Below are positions 36,541-50,100 of a stretch of DNA of 64,000 nucleotides, in pieces. The translations under genes and the position numbers were made by a program. Position 1 is the stretch's first letter. Each line of letters starts with the position of its first letter. A model generated the notes under the pieces. The model saw only the letters and a list, made by a program, of their open reading frames with translations, was not told where the DNA came from and did no database searches. The stretch is from Labia minor. Its lineage: Eukaryota; Arthropoda; Insecta; Dermaptera; Spongiphoridae. The stretch lies in NCBI GenBank assembly GCA_963082975.1, contig OY720344.1, positions 94,803,228 through 94,867,227 on the forward strand, read 5' to 3'.

Positions 36541-36770
36541 TCCCAAGCCCCAGAAGTAGCACTCTCTATGACCCCGATAGAAATAGGTCCACTTTAGGGA
36601 AGCTACCCTGAACCACGACTATTCCTCACCTTCCATTGAGGAAGTCGCGTCCCCATCCCTAATCAAATACTAAAACCCCCATCAATTCAATATTAAAAAT
36701 CCCTCCCCCCCCCAACTCCGGCTTCAGACTCTCGCAACAAGTCGGCTGGAAGGTTTTTTCGACACTATAT
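36541..36770. repeat. GC-rich segment, probable retroelement fragment
   Basis: A sharply GC-richer stretch with CCCC runs and TTCCATTGAGGAAGTCGCGT. No open frame and no clear ends. Its composition and lack of coding suggest a LINE end or other repeat, but the family is not identified. Confidence 0.35.
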
Positions 36771-36995
36771 TTTAACATTTTTTTTTCTTCTGGATGGATC
36801 AATGTATTTCATATATATTTTTACTAGGTACAAAAATATTTATAAAAAATGCAATTATGGGTATCATGACTATTAAATTGTTAAATTTCTGAATATATGT
36901 CTGTTCTTTTTAAAATTTAAAATTTAAAATATTTCCATTTAAATTGTGTTCTGAAGCCCAAACCAAACTAGTTAAGTAAATATTTATAAAAAAAA

Positions 36996-39900
36996 ATGGA
37001 AAATTTAAATTATGCTTTTAGAGAATTTTTAAACTACTTAGATAAACAAATCTCTAGAGTACATAGAAAAATGAAGCAAATTTTAAGGGCAAGTAAAGCT
37101 ATAATTCAAGTTTTAAAAATAAAAGGTAAAAATCTATCCCTTTTTTTATGTAAATATATATAATAATAATAACTATCAATATATTGTTTTAGAAATAGAA
37201 CATATAAAAATAATTGATGAAGAAAAATATTTATTAAAAAGTAAATTGAATATAGTAGAAAAAGAAATAAATTTTATGGAAACACAACTCGGAAAAGAAG
37301 AAGAAATGAAGTAACGTGATCATTAATTTAAAATAATTAGATTATTTAATTTGTTCATGGAATATAATGAGGCCTGGTCTATGACCTTAAGTGACGAGAG
37401 TAGTTTTAGAGTATTTGAGAATAGGATTCTGCGAAGCATTTATGGACCAAAGAAAGATGAGATCACCGGGGAATGGCGAAGATTGCATAACGAGTAATTG
37501 CATGACCTCTATGCATCTCCAGATATAGTTAGAATTATAAATTCGAGAAGGTTACGGTGGACAGGACACGTGGCTAGAATGGGAAAAGATAGAATGGCAA
37601 AAAATATATTGGTAGGGAGACCGAGAGGGAAACGTCCACTTGGAAGACCAAGGACACGGTGGGTGGATAATTTGGGAAAGGATGTGAGAGAGATGGTAGA
37701 GGATAGGGACTGGAAGGTTGTGGCTCAGAATAGGAATACTTAGAGGGGTGTGGTTGCTACGGCCAAGAACTTTCGAGTTCTGTAGAGTCACAGAGATAGA
37801 TAGATGGAATATAATTTTTTTGTTGCATATTTATCTATTGAATGGATTTAAACAAGATTTTTTACTGAAAAAATAGTCTCTCTTCCGATTATGTTATATA
37901 AATAAATTAATGATTGTTATTCATATGATTTGTGTTGTTTATTGGTATAAAATTAAAAAGAAAAAACGTTATTTGATCTAATCAACAAAAAGTTCTAAAT
38001 TTTGATTATTAACTTATTGATTATAATTATTTTATTTTTTCTTTCTACCCCTCTTCTCTCTAAGACTACAAATTTTTATTTACCATATACAAGTGTTCAA
38101 TTTATCTTTAAATAGAATTGATTTTATTTTTGATTCAACAAACATAACAACCATTTAATTATTATTATTTTTCAGAAAACAGAATATTTTAATAAATCAT
38201 ACAATACCAATGTTAGAAGAGGAATTTGAACGACTGAGTAAAGAATGTAATTCTGCTTTGCAATTAGAAAAGGACCAAATTGAAAAGTATATACTCAAAA
38301 GATCAAATTTTAATAAAAAAATTTAAAAAAATAAGTTATTGATCTGTTTAGCAATTTACAGAAAGTAGAAGCTGAGTTTAATAACGATGTGAATTTATTA
38401 ATAAATCATAATTGGAAATATAATTACAATTTACCGATGGGACTGTGTCGAAGAATTGAAGCAATGTATCGGGCAAATCTTCATTTAGAAAACGACCTAC
38501 ATGTAATTTTTTTATTTAAAATATGGTAGTTAAAATAGATAAAATAGGTAATAATAAATAATAATTTGGAAAAATTTTAATTTGATACAGAATCCGCGTA
38601 TCCAATATCATGCAGTCGAGTCGCAATGTGACGACTGCGCATGCGCCCAATGACTTCGAGTAAATGCTACTCAAAATATTTATAATGCTACTCAATCTCT
38701 CGTTAATTTCGTTTTGTTTATTTATCAAATAGTTGTACAACAAAATCCCATCCACCTTTTTGGATGACTCTCTATAAAAATAAATGGAAAAATTATTAAT
38801 TTACAAAAAAAAAATTAATTCACTCAACAAAAATATTTATGTTAAATGGTATATTATTTAGATAGGAAATTTAAAAGGAACATTCAAATGGGAAATTCCT
38901 TTAAAAAATATCTTAAAACAAGGACATATATAAATTTATAAAAGTGTAATAAATATAACATTAATAAATTGCTACTACTACTATGAGGAATATCAGGAGT
39001 TTTATTTCGTAAAGAAATCCTTTACTTTGTTTTTTAATTGAAAGAGGAAATTTCGCCATCGACCACCATAGCCACGTTCCGCCGATTCTATTCAAAGTTA
39101 CATAGAACCCCCAATGGTTCGACCTGGACCCTTTTGGGAATCCCTGTTATAAAAGTTCGATCGGTTTACAATAAGGCGATAATTTAATTTGATGAAATAC
39201 AATAGCCAAAGTTCGTACTTATTTTTGTAATGAAGAATACCCTTTATCTTTTTATGTTAAAAACAATAAAAAGATAAAAAAGATAAAAAAAATATGAGCT
39301 GTGGCCAGGCACAGAACCGACCGACGATTTGAAATAAATGAAATTCCAAACAACATTATATATATATATATATATAAACAATAAAAAAAATATTTTTAAA
39401 ACTCGAATTAAAATGAATAAATTATATTATCTTGGTTTTTATTTTTCGTTTAGTTACTCAATTATTAATTACTTCTATATTTTAAGTGAAATATATACCA
39501 AAAGTTGATGAATTCATGCTACTGATGCATTAAGTAAATATACCAAATTTAACCAAAATCCGTTGAACCGTTCAAGCTATACACGACGATACGGGCACAC
39601 AATGGACAGACAGATGGACAGATATGATGCTAAAAATACTATTTTCTGTTAACAAAATGCATGACTCGTGGAGATATGTAAAAATCTCCACATGGATATT
39701 TGGTGTGAAAACAATGCTTCCCTTCCTATCGGCGGTCGGTAAAATACTATAAATGAATAACATTTTATGTTCATATATAACATAAAGTAGATGAAAAATC
39801 AGAAAAAAATAATTACTTGTGTAAATAAATATAATATAATTGGTTAAAATTTTAAATAAATATTTGTATAATAAAAAAAACAAAATTAAAATTTCACTAA

Positions 39901-42900
39901 GATTCCGCATATTTTTTACTACTGTTTGGTAAATGTAATTATTTTTTGACAGAGTTTCCTAAATGATCTATGACGTTTGATTGTTATCGGGCACCCACGA
40001 AACGATTCTCTTATTCACCAATCCTTGACCTTTATTATAGGGGAAAATGGTGTATTATAACACCAAAATAGTTCTGGTATATAAAAAATCAATTGAAGAA
40101 GAAAAAATATAGAAATTAACATTAAGTCTAGAAATGAAAAACAAAATACATAGAATAATTTAAAAAAAGTATTGAATAATATCATTAGAGTACTAATTAT
40201 TGTTATGTTTTTTATTTTTTATCGATATAACTTTTTTAATCAGATAAATATTGTTTATTGTATTTTAATGATAATTTCCAATGGATATACTATATTAGTA
40301 TTAGTTTTATTATTTTAACTTGAACGAAAGATGAATTTTCTTTTATTATATTTAAAAAGTGTATTTATATTAATGAAGAATGATTATTCGTTTGGAATTG
40401 ATACCGGAGGTGAATTCAGTGTGCTTTTAAATACAGCAAAACAACATTTCAATCCAAATTCAGAAATTAATATTATATACAATGCAGAAAAATTTGTATA
40501 TGCAGATATTGATAATTTAAGTAAAATATTAAATTTCAATTGGTCTGGGATTTCGATAGCTGAGGAAATCGAATATTTTTATTCATTTAAAGAACTAGAT
40601 ATAGGTTTAAGAAGAGATATGAATATTTTATTCATTGGAATGATCTGGAATTATACCATTATAAATGATTATATATATTCAAGAAATAAAATTATTTTTT
40701 ATACGGATTTAAAAGACTTTACTAATCAATGCACACCTGATATATATATGAAAAATTTAACTAGTGAATATTTTTTTACTCTATTTCAGTCAATTTTTAT
40801 TTTTCATTTTAATAGCAATTGTACTAAAGATGATGAATTGTGGACATGTGAACCATGGAATAACGACACTTGTGGAAAACAAATAACAAATGTTGATGAT
40901 GCATATTTTAATAAGAAACCAAATATGCATGCAATAGCAGTGGGATATTATTATACAGCAGATCATGTAATTACAGGGAATAAAGATATGAGTGATCATT
41001 CATTGAAAATATTTCAAGAGATATGGTTTGAGAAATGGAATATGAGCATGAATGAAGAAAGTATCACAATCGCTCTTATGATCTCGGATGAACCAGTTTT
41101 TATGAGAATGAAATGCGATGCATATAATATGCTCACGATGTGTATCGTCGTCCATAAAGGATCACAACGTCCTAAATGGGAATCCATCATTTGGTGTTTC
41201 GATTGGAAAGTTTGGTTAGCATTATTTATAGTGTGGTTCTTCTCAAGCATTGGTTGGTATTTCATTTACAAACCTCCAAATGGTTTATTAAGGGCCATTT
41301 GTGATGTCTGCAGTTTAATGATAGCCCAACCAACATCCTGGTTATCTCGATTAATTCACACCCGAACAAGAATTATAGCTGCTCTGTTTATGCTTACATC
41401 CATTATCCTTTCCAACGGATTCCAAAACACCTTATATACTAATATGAGACAACCGAGATTCAATTCACCAATCAATACCGTAGAAGAAATTCAAAAATTA
41501 AATCTTTCAATTATTTGTAGTCATATCTATGTTTGTGAATTAATTTTTAGTGGAGATTTAATTTTTCAAAAAATGTTTAATCAATCGATATTTGCGAAAT
41601 TGAGACCATCAGAGATATCCTACCTAAGAAATACAACATTAAATGATTTATTTAATAATCCTCATTCAGCAATGATAACTCCGTGCCAAATTTCGAGATC
41701 GATGATTAGAAAAATTAAAAAATTTTCTAATCATTTACATTTAATGGAAATGCAAATAGCTTCGTATCCTCTTTATTATACGCAATTTCCATATGAAAAA
41801 GAATTTCGTAAATTGTTGTTTTCGTTTTATGAGAGTGGAATTGGACAATGGGTGAATAATTTAATAGAATGGAAAACGTTAATGCCTACTTTATTGAAAG
41901 AAGAAAATGTAATTAATATTCGTGTTTTTAATATGGATGATGTACAAATTAGCTTTATTATTTTATTCATTGGATTAGTGATCTCCTCCATGGTTTTTCT
42001 TATTGAATGCATTAATTATTCTCGAATCAACAATTGTATAAATATTATTTGCCATATTAAAACCAAAAAAAGTAATATAAAAAGAATTCCAAGTATACAA
42101 ATTGTATTCAAATCCCATTTAAGAAAAAAATACAAATTTAATTACAAAAATAAATAAAAAAATAATATTAAAAATATATTTTTTTATATAATTTCCATAA
42201 ATAGTTATCTTCATATTAAAAAAAAAATAAAATAAAATTACAATATAAATAAGTTGAAAAAATATTAATTTATTTTAAAACCTTTAGAATTCTATTTAAC
42301 TTGAAATATCTGTATACATTAATTACAGTTTGATTCAAATGTTTTGAAAGCACAAATGAATGAATGTGTGGATTTTTAAATGAAATTTAGTTTTTTATTC
42401 AATATAATCTCCCTCAACTTCCAATGATCCTTCAATGATTTTATACCATCTCTATAATGATATTCTGGCAGCTCTGCGAAATACCTCTCCATGGTTACAA
42501 TAGCAAATGCTTTCCACTAAGGAATTGTTTGAGATTTCTGAATAGATAGAACTCGCTGGGAGCCAAATCTGGGGAATCTGGTCGATGATCAAGCAATTCG
42601 TACTTTAATTTATTGAATTTAGATTTTGTTCAAATACTTGTATGAACACGTACATTGTCTTGATGAAAAATTATGTTCTTCTTGTTTAAAACAGGTCTTT
42701 TCACACGAACTTTTGCATCCAACTTGTCAAGTTGACAATAATATTTAGAATTAATAGTTTTAACTTTTTCAAGATAATCATTCAATAAAATTCCTTTTTC
42801 ATTCCAAAAAATGGATACCATAACCTTCTTTGCCGATTGTGACTTCTTGTCACCTGCTTTGGGGGTGAACAATCAGGCTCAGTCCACTGTAAACGTTCTT

Positions 42901-44142
42901 ATTTCAATTTAATTCATCATGTAAAATATGGAGAACCGTTCGTCTGAGATGCCTATAGTATGAGCAATTTCACTCTTAATCAAACTTGGATCTTCACTCA
43001 CCATATTATGTACTTTCTAATGATTTCTGGTGTGTTTGCAGTTTTTAAACAACTACTACATGGATCATCTTCAATGCTTGTACGACCATGTTTAAACTCT
43101 AAATCCCATTGATGCACAGTTGGAAATGAAAGAGCAGATTCCTTCAGCACTTTCATCATTTTTGTATGAATATCTGTTGCTGATAAACCTTTCAAAACAA
43201 AAAAATTTTATTACTGCACGATATTCAATTTTTCCATTATTAAACAATACTGTAATTTTTTACAAAACGACAACTTTACCAGTGGGTTCTTTGTTTACTT
43301 CCAAAGAAACTTTTCTCGGACTTTTCTAGTTTACGAGATAAATAAACATTATTAAAAATTGCATATAAATCCATTGATATTTATTTATCTACCATGTTTT
43401 ATTCATTTGACCAGCAGAGGGATCCTCTAATTTTCTTAAATAATTTTTCTATATTAAAACCGAACAGAAAAAAACCGAAAATTAGTGAATAAGTGAATAA
43501 TTAGTGAATTAGTTAATAAAGAATTAAATGGCTGCTCATTCATAACTAGTAGTTTATCTGTCAAACTTTTAATCAAATTTTTACCTCGTAAACTAGAAGA
43601 GACCGAGAAATATTGCATGAGAAATGTTTCTTTGGAATTAGAAATAGAATTTACTGGCAAAGTTTTATCCAAATCCCTGAAGCTTGCCGTTTTGTAAACA
43701 ATTACCAAAAATACCCTGACACGTCAAATTCAAATGGCTTTTAAACAAAGAATGAGAATTGATTGAGCACAATAAAATTTTTATTGTGTTCATATGAAAG
43801 ATTAAATATTAAAATGGCGAATTAATTTTGATTCTTCTACTGGTTTAAAAACGTCGTTTTCAAAGCATTTCATAAAATCTGTAAATAAAATATTAGGGTA
43901 TTTATTCTTAAAATCGTAAAAATATTATAATAAGATTTATATTAATACAGTCAGAAATTTTTATTATTTTAAATTTCTATATATATGAAAAAGGTTTTAT
44001 ATAATATAAAGGATTTTCGGTTGGAATCGATTCAGATGTTATTTTCCAATGAGAAACTTTATGGCAAAATCGTGCACAGATGAAGATCTTTTTTTCGATT
44101 TATTTTTAAATAAAATTCGAAATTTAACGATTTTTATATATT

Positions 44143-44176
<34 letters not shown>

Positions 44177-47100
44177 CTGTCTTGGCCGCAGCAACCACAC
44201 TTCTCCAAGTGTCCCTATTCTGAGCCACAACCCTCAAATCCCTATCCTCTTCCATTTCTCTCACCTCCCTTCCTACATTATCCACCCACCGCGTCCTTGG
44301 TCTTCCAAGCAGGCGTTTCTCACTCAGTCTCCACCCCCCAATATATTTTTCGCCATTCTTTCCTCCCATATTCTAGCCACATGTCCTGCCCACCGCAGCC
44401 TTCTCGATTTTATAACTAGAGATGCATAGATGCATAGAGGTCATGCAATTCCTCGTTATGCAATCTCCGCCATTCCCCGGTGACCTCATCTTTCTTTGGC
44501 CCATAAATGCTTCGTAGAATCCTATTCTCAAATACTCTAAATCTATTCTCGTCTCCTAAGGTCATAGACCATGCCTCACAACCATATAATACAACCGGTA
44601 AAATAATTGTTTTATATATTTTAATTTTTATCCCCTTTGATAATAATTTTGACGCGATAAGCCCCTGTACGGCATGATAACTGGCACTTCTTCCCGATTG
44701 TAACCTTGCTTTAAACTCCTCTCGAATATCATTATCTTACTTTATTACAGAACCTAAGTATTTAAATTTTTCTACATTTTCAAATTCTATATTTTGTATG
44801 TTAAGACTTTGTGTGTTAATACTATTCCTATCTGTTACTAAATACTTTGTCTTAGCAATATTTATTTCCAGCCCCACCTTTTTTCCTGCTTCGATTAATT
44901 TTTCTACGATATCTTTAATTACAATTGCCGAAACTCCTATTATATTTAAGTCGTCTGCGTAACCTAATACTTGAATTTTTTTGGTTAATTCTATTCCGTT
45001 TGATTTTTCCCCAATTTGTCTAATTACATATTCCAGAACTAAATTAAATAGAATTGATGATAATGCGTCCCTTTGTTTTAACCCTTTCCGAATTTTGAAA
45101 GTTTCTGATAGTTGATTCCCGCATCTTACTCTTCCATTACTACCTACAAGACAAATTTGAATCATACGTACTAGTTTTTTGTGGAATTCCCTTTAAGATC
45201 AAGATTTGAAAAAGTTTTTCCCGGTCTATTGAGTCATATGCTTTTGTAAAATATACAAAAATTTGGTGAACAGAGATATTGAATTAGCGTTTTTTTTCTA
45301 ATATCATCCTTAATGAGAATATCTGGTCTACAGTTGATCGGTTTGGCCTGAATCAGCACTGATATTCTCCTAATATTTCCTCTGCATATGGACGTAATTT
45401 CATTGAGATAATATTCGAGAGAATCTTATACGATGTCGTCAAAAGAGAAATTCCGCTGTAGTTATTGCAGTTGGTTCTATTACCCTTCTTAAAGAGTGGG
45501 ATAATAACTGCCTCCTGCCATTCTAAAGGAATCTTTTCCTTATGCTAGATCGAAAGAACTAATTTATGCATACACTCTACTAAAGGTTTTCCTCCAAATT
45601 TTAATAATTCTGCTGAAATCCCATCTATTCCCGCTGCTTTATTATTTTTGAAATTTCCCATTATCATTTCCACCTCCTGTAACGCAGGTTCTTCAAGATT
45701 AATTTCTGCTGAGCCTATCGTTAAGGTTTCTGATCTATTATGTAGATTCGAATTTAATAATTTTTCAAAATAGTTCCTCCATATATTTTTAATGTCGCCG
45801 ACGTCTGTTTTGAAATTATTATTAGCATCTCTAATTAAGTCTAACCGTGCCTGATAACCCTTTTTAATATTTTTAATTTCCATGTATAAATCTTTACTAT
45901 TCTTGTTGCGGCTACTTTCCTCTATTTCTAATATTCTATTTTTAAAAATTTCCCTTTTTTGTTTTTAATGACTTTCGTCACTATATTTTCTTGCTATTAA
46001 TATATTCTAATCTATCTACTTCGCATTTGCTATTAAAAACATTGTATTTTGACTTTTTTCCTAATCTCTATTACTTCTAAACATTCCTCATCGAACCATG
46101 ATATATATATATAAATATATTAATTATATTAAAAGAAATGATAGAATTTATTTTATAAATATCATTAATGTTCTAATTAATGGCATGTTTTTTTTATTTT
46201 TCAACTACGTAAATATTTTAATCAGATATCTTTTGTTTGTTGACTTTTAACGATCATTTCTAATAGATATAGGATTTTAGTAGTATTATTGTAACTTTAA
46301 CTAAAGATGGATTTTATTTTAATTTATTTAAAAAGTGTAATATTTATATTAATGAAGAATGATTGATGTTATTACAAATTGCATGTTGTATATTTTTCAA
46401 ATATATAACAATTATTATCAGATAAGTTTTGTTTGTTGTATATTAATGATATAATTTATTTAATTGAACATATTAGTTTTATTATTTTAACTACAAAGAA
46501 AGATGAATTTTCATTCATTCTATTTTAAAAGTGTAATTTTTATATTATTGAAATATGATCATTCATTTGGAAGTGAAAACGGAGGTGAATTCAATGTACT
46601 ATTTAATACAGCAAAACAACATTTCAATCCAAATTCAGAAATTATTATTATATATAATGCAGAAAATTTTGAGTATGCAGACATAAATAATTTATGTAAA
46701 ATATGGAATTTCAAATGGCCTGGGATTTCGATAGGTGAAGGTATCGAATATTTTAATTACTATGGCATAATAGATGATGGTTTAATAAGAGATATGAATA
46801 TTTTATTCATTGGAATGATTTGGAATTATACCAATATAAATAATTATATATATCCAAGAAATAAAATTATTTTTTATACGGATTTAAAAGACTTTACTAA
46901 TCAATGCACACCTGATATATATATGAAAAATTTAACTAGTGAATATTTTTTTACTTTATTTCAGTCCATTTTTATTTTTCATTTTAATAGTAATTGTAGT
47001 AAAGATTATGAATTGTGGACATGTGAACCATGGAATAACGACACTTGTGGAAAACAAATAAAAAATATTAATGATGCTTATTTTAATAAGAAACCAAATA

Positions 47101-50100
47101 TGCATGCAATAGCAGTGGGATATTATTATACAGCAGATCATGTAATTACAGGGAATAAAGATATGAGTGATCATTCATTGAAAATATTTCAAGAGATATG
47201 GTTTGAGAAATGGAATATGAGCATGAATGAAGAAAGTATCACAATCGCTCTTATGATCTCGGATGAACCAGTTTTTATGAGAATGAAATGCGATGCATAT
47301 AATATGCTCACGATGTGTATCGTCGTCCATAAAGGATCACAACGTCCTAAATGGGAATCCATCATTTGGTGTTTCGATTGGAAAGTTTGGTTAGCATTAT
47401 TTATAGTGTGGTTCTTCTCAAGCATTGGTTGGTATTTCATTTACAAACCTCAAAATGGTTTATTAAGGGCTATTTGTGATGTGTGCAGTTTAATAATCGC
47501 CCAACCAACATCCTGGTTATCTCGATTAATTCACACCAGAACTAGAGTAATAGCTGCTCTGTTTATGCTTACATCCATTATCCTTTCCAACGGATTCCAA
47601 AACACCTTATATACCAATATGAAACAACCGAGATTCAATTCACCAATCAATACCATAGAAGAAATTCAAAAATTAAATCTTACAATTATCTGTAGTCATA
47701 TCTATGTTTGTGAATTAATTTTTAGTGGAGATTTAATTTTTCAAAAAATGTTTAATCAATCAATATTTTCGAAATTGAAACCATCAGAGATATCCTACCT
47801 AAGAAATACAACATTAAATGATTTATTTAATAATCCTCATTCAGCAATGATAACTCCGTGCCAAATTTCGAGATCGATGATTAGAAAAATTAAAAAATTT
47901 TCTAATCATTTACACTTATTGGAAATGCAAATAGCTTCGTATCCTCTTTATTATACGCAATTTCCATATGAAAAAGAATTTCGTAAATTGTTGTTTTCGT
48001 TTTATGAGAGTGGAATTGGACAATGGGTGAATAATTTAATAGAATGGAAAACGTTAATGCCTATTTTATTGAAAGAAGAAAATCTAATTAATATTCATGT
48101 TTTTAAAATGGATGATGTACAAATTAGCTTTATTATTTTATTCATTGGATTAGTGATCTCCTCCATGGTTTTTCTTATTGAATGCATTAATTATTCTCGA
48201 ATCAACAATTGTACAAATATTATTTGTCATATTAAAACCAAAAAAAGTAATATAAAAAGAATTCCAAGTATGCAAATTGCATTCAAATCTCATTTAAGAA
48301 AAAAATACAAATTTAATTTAACAAAAAAATACAAAAAATTAAAAGAATAATTGGGGAAATAGTTTTTTTTTAATTTGTATAAATTGTTATCTTCATAATA
48401 ATAAATATCAATAAATAATTAAAATTACAATATAAAAAAGCTGAAAAAATATAAATTTTAGATTTCACATATTAATTTTTTGATTTTAAAAACCTTTCTA
48501 ATTCAAAATATTTAACTTTAAGTGGTTTTATACACTAATTAAATACAATATTTTCAATTTATTCATAAAGATGTAAAAATATTAAAATAAGTTTTAAATT
48601 AATTAATACAATCAGTAATTTTTATATTCTTTTGATTTTCTATATATTATATTAAAAATGTCATTGCACATTATTTAGAAATTAAAATTTTTCGTATATC
48701 ATTACGATTTATGGTACGGAGAATCCAAATAAAACTGGAATTTTTAAGGGTGTCTTACTTTATGTCTATCTGTCTGTCTATATGTAACAGGAAGGCTGAA
48801 ATGTTCGTAGGCTGACACATATAAGGTGCCACCAGTATCAAATCCATATTTTTTTTTTAGTTACCCCTAACCTTCAAAAGACGCGTGTATAAATTTGACA
48901 GCTGTTGCACAATTAGTATCGGAGTTAGAACTTTTGTTAATTTGAAATAATTGAAAAAAAGGAATTTCATGTGTTGATAAAGCATTGCTTTTTGGCTAAA
49001 AAAATACTGTAGAAACAAAGGCTTGGCTTCATAAACATTATTCGGACTCTGCACCAGCAAAATCAAGCGTAGTTGAAACGAGGCGAAATGAGCACCGAGG
49101 ACGATGCACGCAGTGAACACCCCAAAGTGGCTGTTTATGACGAAAATATTAAAAATGTTCACTAAATAATTTTTGATAATCGCAAAGTGTAGTTGACTGA
49201 GATATCTGAGAACCTAAAAATATCAAAGGAACGTGTTGGTCATATCGTGCATGAATATGAGAAAGCTCTGTTAAACTGGGTGCCGCGCGAGCTGACAATC
49301 GACCAAAAACAACAACAAATCGATGTATCTAAGGCAGAGGTTCTTAAACTGTGGTCCGCGGACCCCTGGGGGTCCGCGAAGACTTTACTGGGGGTCCGCA
49401 AAGCCATCGTACAGGTGCACGAGAAAATGATGAGTCAGTTAAAACTTTATTTAATATAAAAGGAGCGAAGGCATGGCTTTGTGAGGAAACAGAGATTAAA
49501 TACCAAAATTCAACGAAATGTGCAAGAAAACTATTGTTACCGTTTCCATCTTCATATTTAGCTGAATTTTCTTTCTTCAATATTATAATTTCTAATAAAA
49601 TGTGTTCTACAATATGCAAAAAAATCGTTATTCACCAATCACTGTTAGAAATATTCAACATATATCCTTGTTCTTATGAGATCGTAAGCCAGAAATTAAC
49701 TAATAAAATGACGTAAAGTACCTAAAGTTGGGATGGGGTCCGTCAAAAAAAATTTCTCCAAGTGGGGGTCCGCGGAGTACATAAGTTTAAGAACCTCTGA
49801 TCTAAGGAGTGTTTGGAGCTGTTCAAACGTAATAAATCCGAATTTTTGCGTCGATATGTGACTATGGGTGAAACATGGCTTCATCATTTCACACCGGAGT
49901 TCAAATTTTGCTCCGATGAAGAGGTGATCGTCGAAACTGAAGCCTACTTTGAGGCTAAAGACGAAGATAATCGCTGTATCGTCCTCGAAGAGAACTATAG
50001 TGGATAATAAAAACAAATTTTATCAAAAAAAATTTTTTCTATGCTCGCCTACGAACTTTTCAGCCCACCTGTTATATATGTCGGTGAATTTTTAACTCCA

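Noticed and set aside
38580-38660. GC patch with GCAGTCG/CGACTGC inverted repeat and TGCGCATGCGC
   Set aside because: No second end, duplication or copy was found in the window, so no specific element or site can be claimed.
40790-41265. Minus-strand frames opposite the IR genes (also at 46956-47440, 51025-51213, 54200-54388)
   Set aside because: They recur opposite each IR copy and simply mirror conserved receptor sequence.
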